Source: Echinococcus granulosus
Taxonomy: Eukaryota > Platyhelminthes > Cestoda > Cyclophyllidea > Taeniidae
Direction of reading: 5' to 3'
Assembly (NCBI RefSeq): GCF_000524195.1
Contig: NW_020170398.1
Coordinates: 556,102-620,101 of the forward strand
Length of the DNA stretch: 64,000 nucleotides
Part shown: positions 13,890-27,100 of the stretch, in pieces
Position numbering within the stretch: position 1 is the stretch's first letter
Layout: the number at the start of each line of letters is the position of its first letter
The notes under the pieces: model-generated
Databases searched by the model: none
Told to the model about the DNA's origin: nothing
What the model saw: the letters and a program-made list of their open reading frames with translations, nothing else
Position numbers and translations under genes: made by a program

Positions 13890-14089
13890 CTTATGTAGCG
13901 TCCCGAGACTCCCCGAAGGCGAAAGAAGACACAATACTCGGGCAGAATACATATTCAGCACGGAGAAGGTGTCTGGGCTACTGGCATGGCCCAGGAGACT
14001 AGCCCACCCAGCGAGGTACAAGGGGGCTAATTCGAAGTACAAAAGTGGCGCCTCACCAGAACCGAGATATAAACCACTATCGTATTACA

Positions 14090-14112
14090 TAGCCTCCCTC
14101 CTCTTTTGAGCG
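14090..14112 (-). other. LTR element polypurine tract
   Basis: Read on the minus strand, a 15-base all-purine run (AAAAGAGGAGGGAGG) sits three bases from the start of the 3' LTR. This is the expected place for priming of plus-strand DNA synthesis. The same tract is conserved in the copy at 6432-6454. Confidence 0.7.
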
Positions 14113-14635
14113 TCGTCCCCGGCGCTCCAACAGGTCAACCTCCCGCGTCAGCCATTACAACGTAGTCGGTGCAGTAAAGAAACACCCACAAGCCGACCGT
14201 GCCAGTCACCAAATTATCGTGCAACTGAGGGGATACTTAACCTCAACGGCACAGATCCCTCTTGGCGGCTTGACTGGATCTGGGGTTTCGTCCGGTCTAG
14301 GGATTTCATTCAGGACGGGGAACTGCGCCGGCCATCATGCGTGTCCATAGATAGATGCAGGAACACTGGCCTAAAAGCAGATTTGAGTAAGGAAGTACAA
14401 GATTTAAAACAGGTCCATGGGGGACGGTAGGGGAAATCCGTAACGAAACTTCCAGATGGTTCACGGCTAGTGTCACTTCAGTTGTTAATAGCTTTTCTGC
14501 AGAACACGGGACTGGGAGAGATGCCGAAGGTAGACGTCAACATCAACCCTTCTGTTAGGGGTCATCACCATTCTACCATCCGTAGCATATGTACTTCTTC
14601 CACCCTGCTAAGGCTTATCACGCAGAAGTGAAAAA

Positions 14636-14735
14636 NNNNNNNNNNNNNNNNNNNNNNNNNNNNNNNNNNNNNNNNNNNNNNNNNNNNNNNNNNNNNNNNN
14701 NNNNNNNNNNNNNNNNNNNNNNNNNNNNNNNNNNN
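14636..14735. other. Assembly gap of 100 N
   Basis: A run of exactly 100 N inside the interior of the LTR element. The round length suggests a scaffolding placeholder, so the true internal length of the element is unknown. Confidence 0.98.
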
Positions 14736-14759
14736 TCAGGATTCATGTCCTCTAAGATA

Positions 14760-14782
14760 GGGTTCGCTTTCCGCTGCCACCA
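14760..14782 (-). other. LTR element primer binding site (tRNA-Leu type)
   Basis: Read on the minus strand, TT then TGGTGGCAGCGG follows the end of the 5' LTR. The 12 bases are complementary to a tRNA 3' end of the form CCGCTGCC-A-CCA, as in animal leucine tRNAs (known from family sequence). This fixes the element's direction. Confidence 0.7.
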
Positions 14783-14985
14783 ATGCAGCGTCCCGAGACT
14801 CCCTGAAGACGAAAGAAGACAAAGTACTCGGGCAGAATATATATATTCAGCACGGAGAAGGTGTCTGGGCTATTGGCATGGCCCGAAAGACCAGCCCACC
14901 CAGCGAGGTACAAGGGGGCTAATTCAAAGTACAAAAGTGGCGCTTCACCAGTGCCGAGGGCTAAACCACTATCGTATTACACTTA

Positions 14986-17900
14986 AACTAAAGATTAAAA
15001 AAACCAGGGCTTTAAGTGTGATGTGATAAAAAAAACTGTATTAAAATAATTTGCGTCGTTCTTATGCTCCACTGCGTACTAAACGTATCGTAAATCAGCC
15101 ACTAGAAGCAGAAAAACAAATCTAACACCCACCGTCTCTCAACTGTCGATTATGCTTGGTAAATGTTCATATGGTTGCTTCATGCATATGCTAAGAAAAG
15201 GTGATATTCTTCTCTTAAAAAAAAAAACTTTCGTTGGAATGAGGAGAATAGAACTGTGTCTTCCTACTCTTCATTCTAGAGTGCAAATAGTCTCACGCCT
15301 CGCTTTTACCAAGGGGTGAAATATGAAGTCTTATGCCGTCCTAATTTGTCTCGCAATTACTAAGTTCCTACGGGGTTGTTGTCGCGTTGTTGTCGTTTTA
15401 TTGACAAGCTAAAAAGGCGTGGAGATTAAAGCATGCGGACGAGGTTTCAGAAGTATTTATTGTGATCAAAGGTGACACAGTTAATTGACACCTACACCAA
15501 CTGGAATGGCAAAGTCGTGGAAACTACAATCCACATGTCCGCCATATGTCAAGCTCAAACAGTTGGCGGGCGGCAGTAGACGGCGAAGACTGTCGATTTG
15601 TTCTTCACTCCTCCACCTACTAAGAACGTGCCATTTTCGCACGGCTTGGTGACACTCGCACGTGATGTGAATGGGCTTTTGTGTGCCAATATGAAGCAAA
15701 CCCAGGAACGGACACATTAGGGATTTGCCCAAAGCGATTCACCACCCACACTACCCACCCCACAGTTCTGATGCACGCACAATTTCACCCCATCAGACTG
15801 TAGATTGGAGTGCTCAATTGGTGAAGGCCAAAATGCAATTGCGGCTGAGATCCATCTCCTCGATCCGATACAACAACCCGATGCAACTGGAAGGTGAGCA
15901 AGCAGAACTTCTCCTTAGGAATTTAGTGAAGTATTTGGTACAAAGCCCAATGTTTATAATTAAGAGAGAAGTAGGACGGCATAAGGCCTCATATTTCATC
16001 CCTTGGTAAAGCAAGGCTTGAGAAGGAGAAGGACACCGCCTCATACCTCTTCTTCATCCAGCGGACCACTGTCATTCTATCTTGACATGCAAAATAAGTT
16101 TAACAGTTCTTTTGATAGGTGCTTTAGAATAAAGTTGACTAGACCTGTTTCTCTGATTATATAAGCAAATGTTATGCAAAAGCAGGGATCTATTCTCTGT
16201 AGTGCTTTATCGGGTCATGTGCTATTTGGTATCAGTGAAACTCTCTTTACGCAATCTAATTTATAAAGGGAAGAACTCTGGACAGAAATGAACCAAGGGG
16301 ATGCCTCACTGCCTTTGGAATTACATGTCTTTCTTTTTCATGAAAATTTAATGACTACATTTCCTGACCCGTGATAAGGCGTTTTGAAGCGCCGGCTCAC
16401 TTGTGTTAACCTGAAGCGGAAGTTCCACGGACGGAGGTCAAAAGTAGAGGAGGGCTATCTAATTACGCATTATTTGTAACTGCACGGATTGCCCTTACAC
16501 CTGACGATAGGGCTGGAAGATCGTGTTTGTAGCCTTGCAGTCCTTCCTTCCATTAAATAAAAGGACCTCGTTCACACTGGTATGGTGTATTGCGAATTGA
16601 AAAAAAGACTCGAGATGTTAAATTTGTGCACAAAATATGCGTTAAGATGTTGTACTATGCTTGTTTCGAGATTTCGTCAAAGTCACCACAATCTAGGAAT
16701 GGTAGATTGAGATTTCAAGACTTTATTTTGATATAAAATTTAACAAAAAATTAAATGTTTACCCCACTATACACTACCTTACCACATAGTTTGGAGGTTA
16801 TTCGAGTAAATTTTATAAGACATTTTGAGGATTCAGTTTTGTAAATTAAATAAATTATTCACTCTTTGAGCTGTCACCTCACGAGTCACCAATTTCAACA
16901 TAAAGGGACCTGATCTACTTTCCCATGCAGGACTAATGAATTTATGCCCAAGTGAAATCGTCTTATAAAATATTTCTACAGCCAATCCCTTCCTTTTAAG
17001 TCCCGAATCCATAAGTTTGGATAATAATTTTACTGAATTTTAGAATTCCCCACATGGGTAGCAGTTGTTTGATGCCTTCTACAATTAAATTGAAAGTTAA
17101 ACAAGGCCTGTCGACTTTGTTGCTTTCCCTGGCAAAGTTAATTCACCGCCTTACATGCAATTTATCATTGGTAACACATTTTAGCCTGTTAATTGAAAAT
17201 ACTGCCATAAAAATTGTTAATTTTGTTAACTGGCGGCATTCTACACTTTTAAAATGCACCATTGAATTTAAATAAAAATATGCCCAGACTTTAAGGCTTA
17301 CCTTGTAGCATAAAATGACTTTAAACAAGGACAATTTTAGCCAAATTCGAGTGACAAGATAGCATTACACTATATTAGGAAGGAAGAAGATTTATTAATA
17401 ATGTATGAAAATGACACGTGTAGAGGATGGAAGAGCCCCAGTGGCTGGGCAAATTCTTGCGAGATCTAAACCTGGTAGTCTAACAGAAGTGAAAATAACA
17501 TCGATGAATTGGAGTTTCTGGGCAAATACCACTTCCTAATGCTAAATCTTTTTGGAAGTGTAGTAGAGATTTTCTGAATATCACATCCTCTGCAAGGCAA
17601 ACTATTTAAAAAATAATTCATTTTCAGTTACTTTCACAAAAAACACATTCTATATGCTAATTGCATTTTGCCGTAATAGTTGATTGAAGGCAACATAAGG
17701 AGGGATAATCCCACTTTTTCAGACTGTGGTATGAACCGATGTTTGGAAGGAGGAAGGTAAGATATTCTTCAAAGTCAATTGCCATTTGTTAGAATTTGAT
17801 GGCACTCTATTAGCTGTTCCGTTATTTATTATCCAAAATTAAGAATTTGTTAAAAGTCTACATCATTTTAGCCCTTTTTGGTGAGTGTTCATGCAATTCA

Positions 17901-20900
17901 GATGTAGCTCTGGACTGAATTCGCCTACAGCTGACACCAAAGTAGCATTTCGGTTCTTTTCCGAAACCGTATTATAATAGGAAGCTCGTTATTTGCACTC
18001 AAGAGGACTGCGTGGCCATGGACATGACCAACTACCTGTACTATTAAGCTGTGAGTAAAGAACCTGTGTAATTAAATGTGCAATAAAACACTGCGTAAAA
18101 TCCCCTGCTGCCAAAAATTTAAAATGATTGGAATGATATTGTTTGCCTCTTTTACACCCCATGATGCAATGTCAACTACTTATCACCACTAATTAGAATG
18201 AGGGCTAAAAAGAAGAATGCAAGTGTATACCTGAGAGGTAGCAGGCATTCCAATGGTTTTCCTCAGCCCATCATCATTGGTCATTTAGACTTACAGAAAT
18301 TTGACATTTATTTTTCAAGTTCCCTTACAGCCAGGTTAGTGAAAGTATCTTTAAAAAATTATAGGCGGATCCAAGCGGTGATCTCACTGGATTCATCAAT
18401 TTTTCACCAACTACTCTATGTTAACCTATTCCTTTTTTCTGCAAAATGCTTCCAGTAAAATAGTTATTCCAAAACAATACTTCATTTTGTTGCGTTTTCT
18501 AGTGGAAAGGATGCTCTCCTCGACACAGTCAGCATAAGGGATTTACTTATTTTTTTTTGTAAAAAAACAGAGGCAATAGAATATGTTAATGAGTACAGAT
18601 TTCTCTCATCCTCTCCTCTGTCCCTCTCTCCTCTCCTCCCCACATTCTTCTCTTTCGCGTGAAATAAGTAACTTTTCAAAATCTTACTACTACGGCATTA
18701 AGTGGTTTATAGTGTGCAGTTGTTGACAGTCTTAGAAGTAAATGGACCTAGTTTATTCCTCCTCTGACCGGAAAAAGGAGTACCTGCAACCATCTAAGTT
18801 CCCTCTGTCGAATTCTTGAGCTCATAAAACTCAGTTTATCATCTCATGCATTTGACATTAGTCTTTATGCAAGAATTTTTATAATTTCTGTTGATTTTCA
18901 AAGTAGGAAACATCTGACCTTCTACTTTGCCAAATAAACAGGAGTTTGGAGGAAATTTGACAAGTAGAAATAATGGTAGAATCAAGTTGTTTTGGTTGTC
19001 TAGCCTCTTCTTAAAATATATCCAATTTAACCCACAATTTTGTATTGCGAGGAAGAGTGGTTGGCACAAGACATTGCAGATGATTTGATCACGATATCAT
19101 GCAAAAGGTGCAGCATTTCATGTAAACTCGGAACATTTTCTCGGTCGTGAAAGTGCTCCAGTCCGCGCGCTTACTATCGAAGAGGAAGGTTCCAACAAAC
19201 GTGCATTACAGGTGGCATCAGAGTTGCGTCTACAAAAGTCTTAATTAAATAGCTTTCTTTCACTCTCAAATTCTTTTAAACAAAATCTCGAAAACTACTT
19301 TCTGAAGGCTGTAACTGAAGTTCTTCCTTTTACTTCTTTTATTATAAATAAGCGTATTACACAAGTAATGATACCTTAAGTCTTTAGGCCCAAAAATAAT
19401 AGAAAAATATAGCTATTTGGGATTCCTTTGCACTTATGCGTGGGTCATACTTTAGTTCTCTTAGCTGATTGCCGAATTGAGGCAGGCTCTTTTTTTGTGA
19501 CACCTCTTTCGGTTTCATGCCCTTGGTTTATTTATTTATTTATTCACTTTCATGCATAACCTTTCGTCGAACTAGTGGATAATCGGAAGCGTGGGTCTCC
19601 TCATCAAGTCGTGCTTGGATTTTGTGTAGAAAAATAGCTACTTGCTTCATGTCCAGTAACCATGTAGTACTAGGTAAATAATTCAAGGAAGAGAACAAAT
19701 TCCAAGCGTTGCCACACTTCTAATTTAAACTAGTGCTTTCACATGTGCTACTTAGTATTTATTAGCGGAAATCATATCCCTGGGTTTACTGGGACATAAC
19801 AAAGCCTTCCTCAGGGCATCATCACGTGAATGAGAAATCCACCAACAGAAATTTGCTTTGACTGCTCTGATTGCCCGAACCGAGAGTGGTGCAAAACTTT
19901 TTTGAACGCAGTCATTTGTCTTGCCTTTTTTTCAATTACTTTGACCAATAAATGGCAAAAGTGTGATCTCCTGTACCCTCGTAGGAGGGACTAAAAAGAT
20001 TTTTGATTATCGGGCTAGACAGACCAGGAGACGTCATCCAGACGAGACCATACACGAGGTCACAGGCAGGAGTAAGCTTCCGTTTGACAATTGGGCAAAT
20101 GTCGAGGGCTTTTCAAAGGGCACAAAATCGAAGTCTCAGTTCCAAATGGATACCAGATTTTCCCTTTGAAATGAGTGCGAAATTCGCATCATTTGTTTTT
20201 CAGGCTTTGCACTAGGAGTATTTACTTCAGTGAGCTCGATTTCAGTCCACCTTTTGAGCACTAACATTTGTGGTTTTGCATTAAAATACTGGTTTATATG
20301 CGAGTGAAGGAGTTTAAACCGAATTTCCGTGAAACGTGCTTTATCGGTATGTTGGAGAATGGAAAAATATATATATACATTTTACGTTATTAAAAAGCTG
20401 CCTTCAAGGTGTTCACACTTTCAAATATCTCACTTTCATTTTTTGCCATCTTTTAGCCTCGGTCACTCTTTGGATGGTAATGTCTCATCTAAAAAATATT
20501 TTTGTCATTTTGAGGAAGTTTCACCCCCTTGTACATTTGTATCCTCCACCATAATGCCTGTGTTCCAAATACGACTGATTTGGTTATAATGCACTGCGTC
20601 TGCATTTTCTTCGATTAAGTTTCGTTAAGTAGGGCCCAGTATATTACGGATTCACTTATTTGTCTATTTGGAATCTTAGTTACATACCTATGGAGAACGC
20701 TGAAGAACATCATTGCATCACAGGTACGTAGCATGAGTAACCACCACGGGAAGTGTACACCCTAGTAGCATTTGCGCAAAAACAAATCAGACAACTCACA
20801 TACCTTCTTTTTCTCGTCCAACGAACGTTTCGTACTGGGTCATAAGTGATGCATTTCTTTTTTAATAGCAAAAACCTTGAGTAAATATCCTACATTTGTT

Positions 20901-21100
20901 AAGTACTTCTATGAAAACCAAAAAAAAGTAATTCCTTGTGAAATAGCCTGACGAAATAACCAAAAGTAGTTGACTATCTAAAGAAATCATTTAGTTAATA
21001 ATAATGGTAACTAACCTCTACAGAGGTTCTGTGCAAAAAATATTCTTATAAACAGTAAATGTTTATTGTCACAGCTCTTTCCCACAAAATGTAACAATAA
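14986..21100. other. Gene-poor AT-rich region
   Basis: Besides the repeat at 15470-15725, I see only short open frames and simple tracts: a pyrimidine-rich CT stretch at 18600-18650 and a TTTA tandem at about 19526-19542. The 94-codon plus frame at 15725-16009 and its antisense frame have no motif that I recognise. Confidence 0.45.
15470..15725 (-). repeat. Old dispersed repeat, copy 2
   Basis: It shares CACCAACTGGAA plus GT(C/T)GTGGAAACTA with 62205-62232, and the GAAGAACAAAT block with 9735-9755. The minus frame at 15481-15732 (83 codons) falls inside it and shows no known domain. Confidence 0.35.
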
Positions 21101-21179
21101 TCATAGCTACAACTCCAGTCCGGTGCAATGAAATCATAACTGCGAGAATCTGTACCATTTTTTCACAAGCCTCCCATCG

Positions 21180-21440
21180 TTTCCCTACAAATGCGGGCCA
21201 ATTAAGACGTGCGTGTGCGCTTGGATGCGTGCGTGGAATTGGGCCAATGGCAGGGCAACTGGAAATGCGTACGTGCAACCTGATCTGAGACGGCGCGTGT
21301 GGGGTCGTGGCACATCCGCTCAGACTGCCTACCCGACCTCCTCCAGCCGACAAAAGCGCGCGCACTAGTTCACGAGTCCAAATTGGGGCTCCTCCTTGCT
21401 TCACATCTGGACCTTGGATATCTTTGACGCAAGTGAGCGG
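21180..21440 (+). promoter_or_regulatory. GC- and CpG-rich patch, possible protocadherin promoter
   Basis: A marked rise in GC and CpG within AT-rich DNA (repeated GCGTGCG and GCGCGCGC words), with two CCAAT-like boxes near 21195 and 21241. It lies about 2.7 kb upstream of the acceptor at 24078-24079 that precedes the protocadherin start codon, and a donor-like GTGAGC follows near 21432. No TATA box was identified, and no transcript evidence can be drawn from sequence alone. Confidence 0.3.
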
Positions 21441-24079
21441 TTATTGTTCCGTCGCTGCATCATTCTTGCAATTCGTGTCTTCCATTGATAGCACTTACTA
21501 AAAAAATATTTACAAGCATTTGGGATCCCCAATATAACTACTTGTAATTTTGCCAATGAAGAAACGCCTATTTTCATTTCCTCCTTGAAAGTGAATACCG
21601 ATTCAAGTTCAAGTAAAAGCGTCCATCACTCTAAAAAGATACAACTTACAGATACCTTATGTTGCTTTGCAGTGTTCAACATGTAGGAAATGTAGGCTTT
21701 GGCTTGTGTATCACATGTGCAAGTTTAGTCTATTCATGTGAATGACAGATTCTGTCTTACAAAGCTTTTTTATGGCAAAACGGGCAAAACGGTGGATGTA
21801 CCACCGCAGCCCATTTAACTTGCAAAAGACAAAAGCCTTGTATGCATCAGTTTATTTATGGGCGCGCTGGCTACGGCGAATGAATGGCTACTGGGGTTCT
21901 AGAGGATCAGTAAACGTTCTCTATTACGAAGATTCATTTGTGACTATCAAACCCTGCCTAATATGAGTGTTGTCGGGATCTTCTTGATTCGTGGCTAGTT
22001 TACTCGTTTCATGCTATCATCAAAGAAAGTAGAAAGCTTGTCTGCTTTTAGATAAATTGGGTTAGAGGCATTTTTTCTTCGCTCTTTTACACTTTTGTAA
22101 ATATTTATGAGAATCCATTTTATAAGCAAGTGTGAACCAGCTCCCGTCTCTCAGCTTTCTCTCTTTGCTACACTAAAAACTCCATTGTCTTCCGCCATCT
22201 CGTGGGAGGGGCTATTTTTGTGGCTTGTGGCCATACCTTTTTTAACCCGTTCCTCTTTAACGATAACAACAACAGAAGAAAATAACATTTGAAAATAATG
22301 GAATGATCTTTTTCAAGCACTGCGTATGATACTTGCCTTTGCCTTCAACAATTTGTGTTCACCTATGATTTCATTTTATCCACATTCATTTTTGATTGGC
22401 ATGTCTCCATTAAGGAGACTCCAGCAGAGTTATGTGACGCTGTCATTTGATCTGGAAAGGCATTCACCTTCTTAAGAAGAAATAACAATAATGCTGGGAG
22501 AAGTTGTCTCATTAAGTTGGTTGTTACAGTTTATAGGCTTCACTGAAGTCAGCATTTTCGTCTGGACTAAGTTTACCGGATAAACAAAATATTATGCGTT
22601 TTTACTCTCGGTTCTTGATGTTTGTAAAAAGAGAACTCATATCATAGCCTCCATACAACGGCTATTATTCAGGAAAGTTTGTCATGCAGAGAGTTTTCAA
22701 GGCCTTTACTCTGTCAATCCAAGTTCACTTTTCGTGAGGCATCAGCTCAACTGTAATATACTATTTTTGTTTCTTTTCTTTCTTCTCTCCATCTTTATTT
22801 CCTCTTGACTCAGTGTAAATAAAAAAAGGATTTACGGAGTAGATGTTTTTATACTTTTTGACATCATCGTGCTTCACTTAATTTCAGTGTACTCACCTCC
22901 TGCCCCACCATTCCTCGGTTGTGCCATATCTTCCCACGGAAAATCAAACTTGTACGACCTCAAGACTCATACGTTTCCTCCCCTCTTCCCCTCTATTTTT
23001 GTATAAATAGGTCGGAAAGTCCAAATTTAAAACATTTTAGGCGAAATTACCACAACACTCTATTGGCCAATTAAATTTACTCTGGTAATGTATTCTAGCT
23101 CATACTTTTTGCGTATTTATGTTAGTTTTTAATTACCTGTAAAATCTGTCAACTTTGGATGACCTCTGTGACACGAAACTTGGTATGTGGGTGGTCGTTT
23201 CTGAATGTGTCTGTGACACCTATGCCACAGTGGATGTTAAACATTAAGTTACTCTGACCTTACAAAATTTACAGGATTTACTACTACCGTGTGCACATCT
23301 TCCATCAATTGATCATTCCTGTTATGAAGTACACACATTCTCAATTCTGTATGTCTCAACGCAGATTCCAACCGTTCTATTTTATTTCCCGTCTTTTATA
23401 AATGACTATCCCTAAGTATTTTGAAATTGAAGTTGTTTGAGCCAGCAGTCTAAACCACTCTCAATCGCCAGGTTGACTATCTATCCACCTCGCCTCGAGT
23501 AGATTAAATAAGCAGGGCTTTTTTGACTTCCTGGGGTGAAGTCGTTTCCTCCACTTCCTAAATTTGTAGAGAAATAGCCACTTTATTGTGTGTGTGTATG
23601 CAATCACATCAATGCTTACCGCCTGCCACCCAGGTGGACTAATTTAAGTCAAGTAGGTCTTTTACTAGCTTAGCTAGAAAGGTCTCTATTATGCATCATG
23701 TGGGTAGATTTCGTGTCCTACGGTAGTGTCTAATGCGCTGTGGCAAGATTTTGTCCCGCTAACAGTTTGTGCGATCTCCCACATTTTTAACGCTGACAAG
23801 ACGTAGCCCCTTGTGTAAATCTACAACAATCTACTTTTATTTAATCCAAATGACTTTTATTGGATCACGATTTATAATTGTAGGTTTTTCGACAAAAAAC
23901 CCACCGTTTTTACTAGTTTTACCAACCAACGAGTCTTTTTCTGAGTAAATTGAAGCTAGAAAACTTGGGAAATCGTCAAAAGCCTAATCCATACCAATAT
24001 GTAAGCGCTAGATTTGATTGAATATGATAGATTCTGTCTACTAGAGTAAATAACAATAAACCCAACTCTCTTTTTTTAG
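21441..24079. other. Presumed upstream or 5' UTR intron region, no coding seen
   Basis: AT-rich with short open frames only and a short TG run near 23589. If the patch at 21180-21440 is the promoter, this is the first intron of the protocadherin gene. Confidence 0.35.
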
Positions 24080-24098
24080 ATCATTACAGTTTCAAGTC

Positions 24099-24110
24099 AT
24101 GGTACCATGA
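24099..24110 (+). promoter_or_regulatory. Three-codon upstream ORF overlapping the protocadherin start
   Basis: ATG GTA CCA TGA lies in the leader, and its stop codon overlaps the main start codon (ATGA arrangement at 24107-24110). It could allow termination-reinitiation or lower translation. This is only relevant if the transcript begins upstream of 24099. Confidence 0.35.
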
Positions 24111-27100
24111 ATTCGAAGGTGCGAATTCGATGTACTTTCTTACTTATTCTCTGGTCACTTCACGTCACCTTTGCCTGCAAATATCTGCAATTATTTCAAA
24201 TTTTGGAGACAAATGCACTGCAGAAATCCAACTTGCCCTCTTATGTTCCATCACAAGCTGGAATTGCTCAAGACGTTTCGATTAATCTAACTAAACTCTT
24301 CCAAACCGAACTGTCCATCTTAGGAGATGAGGCTCGACAAATTGCCATCTTTTTTACCGATGCGACGGAAAGTCGTCCTTTTACTATCAAACAACTTAGA
24401 GACGGTTCGCGTATACTGACCAACGAGCTACCCGTTGATCGGGAGGAAATTTGCAATCCATTCAAGTTTCCCCATCATACTGCCGTGTCTCGTAAGTGTT
24501 GTGCAAAAGGGGATAGTGATGATGGATACAAGGAGAATCCGTTCAAATCTCAACTTGATTTCCCGTGCTGTGTCTTCTTGGGTATCACAGTTGAAAGTTA
24601 TGGGACTTTTGCCCTTCGCATTGACGTAATCGATGTGAACGACAACCCTCCTCGATTCAACCTACTGCCAGAGTTTACTCTGAGTCGTGCTGGTAATGAT
24701 TTTCCAGGAGTAATTACGATAATGGAGAATACAGCACAAGGAACTATTATTTCCCTTCCACAGGCATTCGATCTAGACGAAGGCAAGAATGCTGACTTGC
24801 TGTTCCATGTAGAGAAGAATAGCCCACTGGAAGCTTGGGAACAACATTTTAAGTTACTGTCCGGACCAGACGATCGTTGCATCACAAATTCACTTACTGA
24901 GTCACCACAAAGGGATGGGACATTTCCAGCTCTGTGTCTTCTTGGAACAATTGACAGAGAAACTGTCAGTGGCTTTACCTTTGATTTAATCGCAAGAGAT
25001 CAAGGCGAACCCATGGCTTTAACAACCACTCTCTCAATGTCAATTGTTGTGAGTGTTTTTACTCTATCTGCAAACACGACTCATTAATTATCTTTTTTTG
25101 TACATTATGGACAGCTGGAATTAGTAGCTGGTGTTTTTTAGATCGCCAAACCTTCATCTTTATCTAGTTCAGTGTACTGGATAATTAAGTCCAATGCGAA
25201 GCTCCACCTTCAGATAATGCAGTTTGATGTTCAAGATCCTACAGCAAGTGATTCAAAGCCAAAAAGATGTTGAGTTCAAGTCCAACTTTTTGATTAGGTG
25301 ATAAGACTGATAGGTAGAAGCGATTCCCTATCAAGAATTGTCAATTACTTTGACATAATCCCTTGAAATTTATATACGCGACTCAGTTATTTGTTCTGAT
25401 CTCGACTACCGTATTATTAAAAGAAATTGAATTAGGACTTTTGCCTGTGAGAAAGAATTCGTTTATGTAATTGAATAATCTCCTCTGGAGTAGTGATTTT
25501 TAAGGCCTGAGGTTGATGTCGGACTACTTGAAAGAAGAGACGTATCTGCCTGGTTAAAAGGAGAGTATCCATCCCTGGGTAAAAGTCACGAACTGTTGGA
25601 CACACACACGCATACCAGACTCGCCTTAAAGGTATTTTGTCAGGAAAGGGTTATTTCACACCTAGAACTTGTTAGAGGCTCTCGCCTTCCAACAGACTTT
25701 CTTTAAACTCTGCTATTTTTAGGACGGTGCCCTAATATCATGAAGGCATAAAAACTCTTGTGAATATATATTTCCCAGGTAATAGTCGTAAAAGGTGTTG
25801 TCTAATGGCTAGCAATGCCCATTCAAAGCTTTAGCCCACTCTGTCTCCTTGGGGTTTTGACAGCTGTCAAGCCCAGTTGATGGCTTTATTTACGGCTTAT
25901 CATTCGGGTTACACAGCCTTCTGTTTATAAAATGTAACCTTTTCTTAGACTTTTAAACCATCTCGTTTAAGTAGGATTACTGGGTATTTTTCATGGCAAA
26001 GGCAGGACTTTTTTCTACGCAAATTCTAAATCACGCACTATTTGTCAAAATTTATGCTGATTTAGCAATAGTAAAATCCCAATTTTAGTCGTTAAAACAG
26101 AATAAACCTCGAAAATTTCCATTTTTAATGCGTCACCTTCCTCCGGATACGCCCATCACTGTTTCTCGATTACTAATAACAGGAGTTAATATCTCCTTCA
26201 CTCTTCCTCACGTCGAAACCTTTTCATTCTCCTCTTTTTTTCCATGCTATCATAACATTCCAACCCTACCCACTTAATGTTAAAGTAAACCGGTCATTTT
26301 AATGAGTCCTCAAAAAAAGGAAATTTGACAGATTTTTACACTAGAGATGGTTTCAACCTAACCTTTATATTAGAACTGCTTTTGTGATTTTGAGATGTGG
26401 TAATATATCTTCCAAATTAGTGTCTCTAATGTGAATAAATTATGGCAATATCCTTTGAAGTTTATGTCTCCCACGTTTTATTAAAGACAGGTAGTTCGTA
26501 TCGGTGCTTTGTCTCTTCCCCTTTTTTACGAGCGAAAAACGGGACTCCCACTTTACCGCCTTGCCTTAAAGACGTAAGGTAAATCGAGGAGAAACAGAAA
26601 GTAGTTCCTGTAGGCAAAAGCAAAAATAACAGAAAGAGAAAATGCTAACTGACGACTTTTGCAGTCTTTTCTTCTTAAAGATGAGTAGATTAAACTAACT
26701 AGGACTCTTTCATACCTAAAAATCGACAAGAAGGCAAGAATTATTAAAGGAAGTATCAAGTCTGCTATTTCCGCTTCACAAATATGATATATGACAATTT
26801 GTTTAGATTTCCATTATTTGGTGGAATTAGAGGCGCTGTTAGGTCAGCACGCAAGCATGCCTAATCACTGGGTCGCTTGAGATTGGCAATTCTTTATCTA
26901 CTTTCCCGACACGTCACTCAGACAATCCTGTTTTTTACCGGAAGAAATGCACTTCAAAATAAATGTCTCGTTGTTAAAGGGTAAAGTAGAATATTATAAG
27001 TCAAGTGGTTCCTCTTTGTTATGGTGGGAAAAAAAACATTCTTTGCCGTCATTGCTTGAGCTTTCTCTGAGCCAAGGCGACGCCTTGACAAACATTGTAT

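Larger units (their letters stand above)
13890..14985 (-). mobile_element. Small non-autonomous LTR retrotransposon with both LTRs
   Basis: The left LTR is 13894-14089 and the right LTR 14784-14981. Both start TG(T/C)AGCG, end TATTACA, and are closely similar over about 196 bp. The target duplication CTTA lies at 13890-13893 and 14982-14985. On the minus strand a purine tract (AAAAGAGGAGGGAGG) lies just inside the left LTR. A primer binding site TGGTGGCAGCGG lies two bases inside the right LTR, so the element reads minus. The 12 bases complement the 3' end of a leucine tRNA (CCGCTGCCACCA). The roughly 700-bp interior includes the assembly gap and shows no gag, protease or reverse transcriptase motif, so it is probably non-autonomous (TRIM-like), moved by a partner element elsewhere. 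Confidence 0.85.

Noticed and set aside
14589..15026. 145-codon plus frame
   Set aside because: It runs through the 100-N gap and across an LTR, so it has no evidential value.
24598..24885. 95-codon minus frame
   Set aside because: Antisense shadow of protocadherin exon 1.
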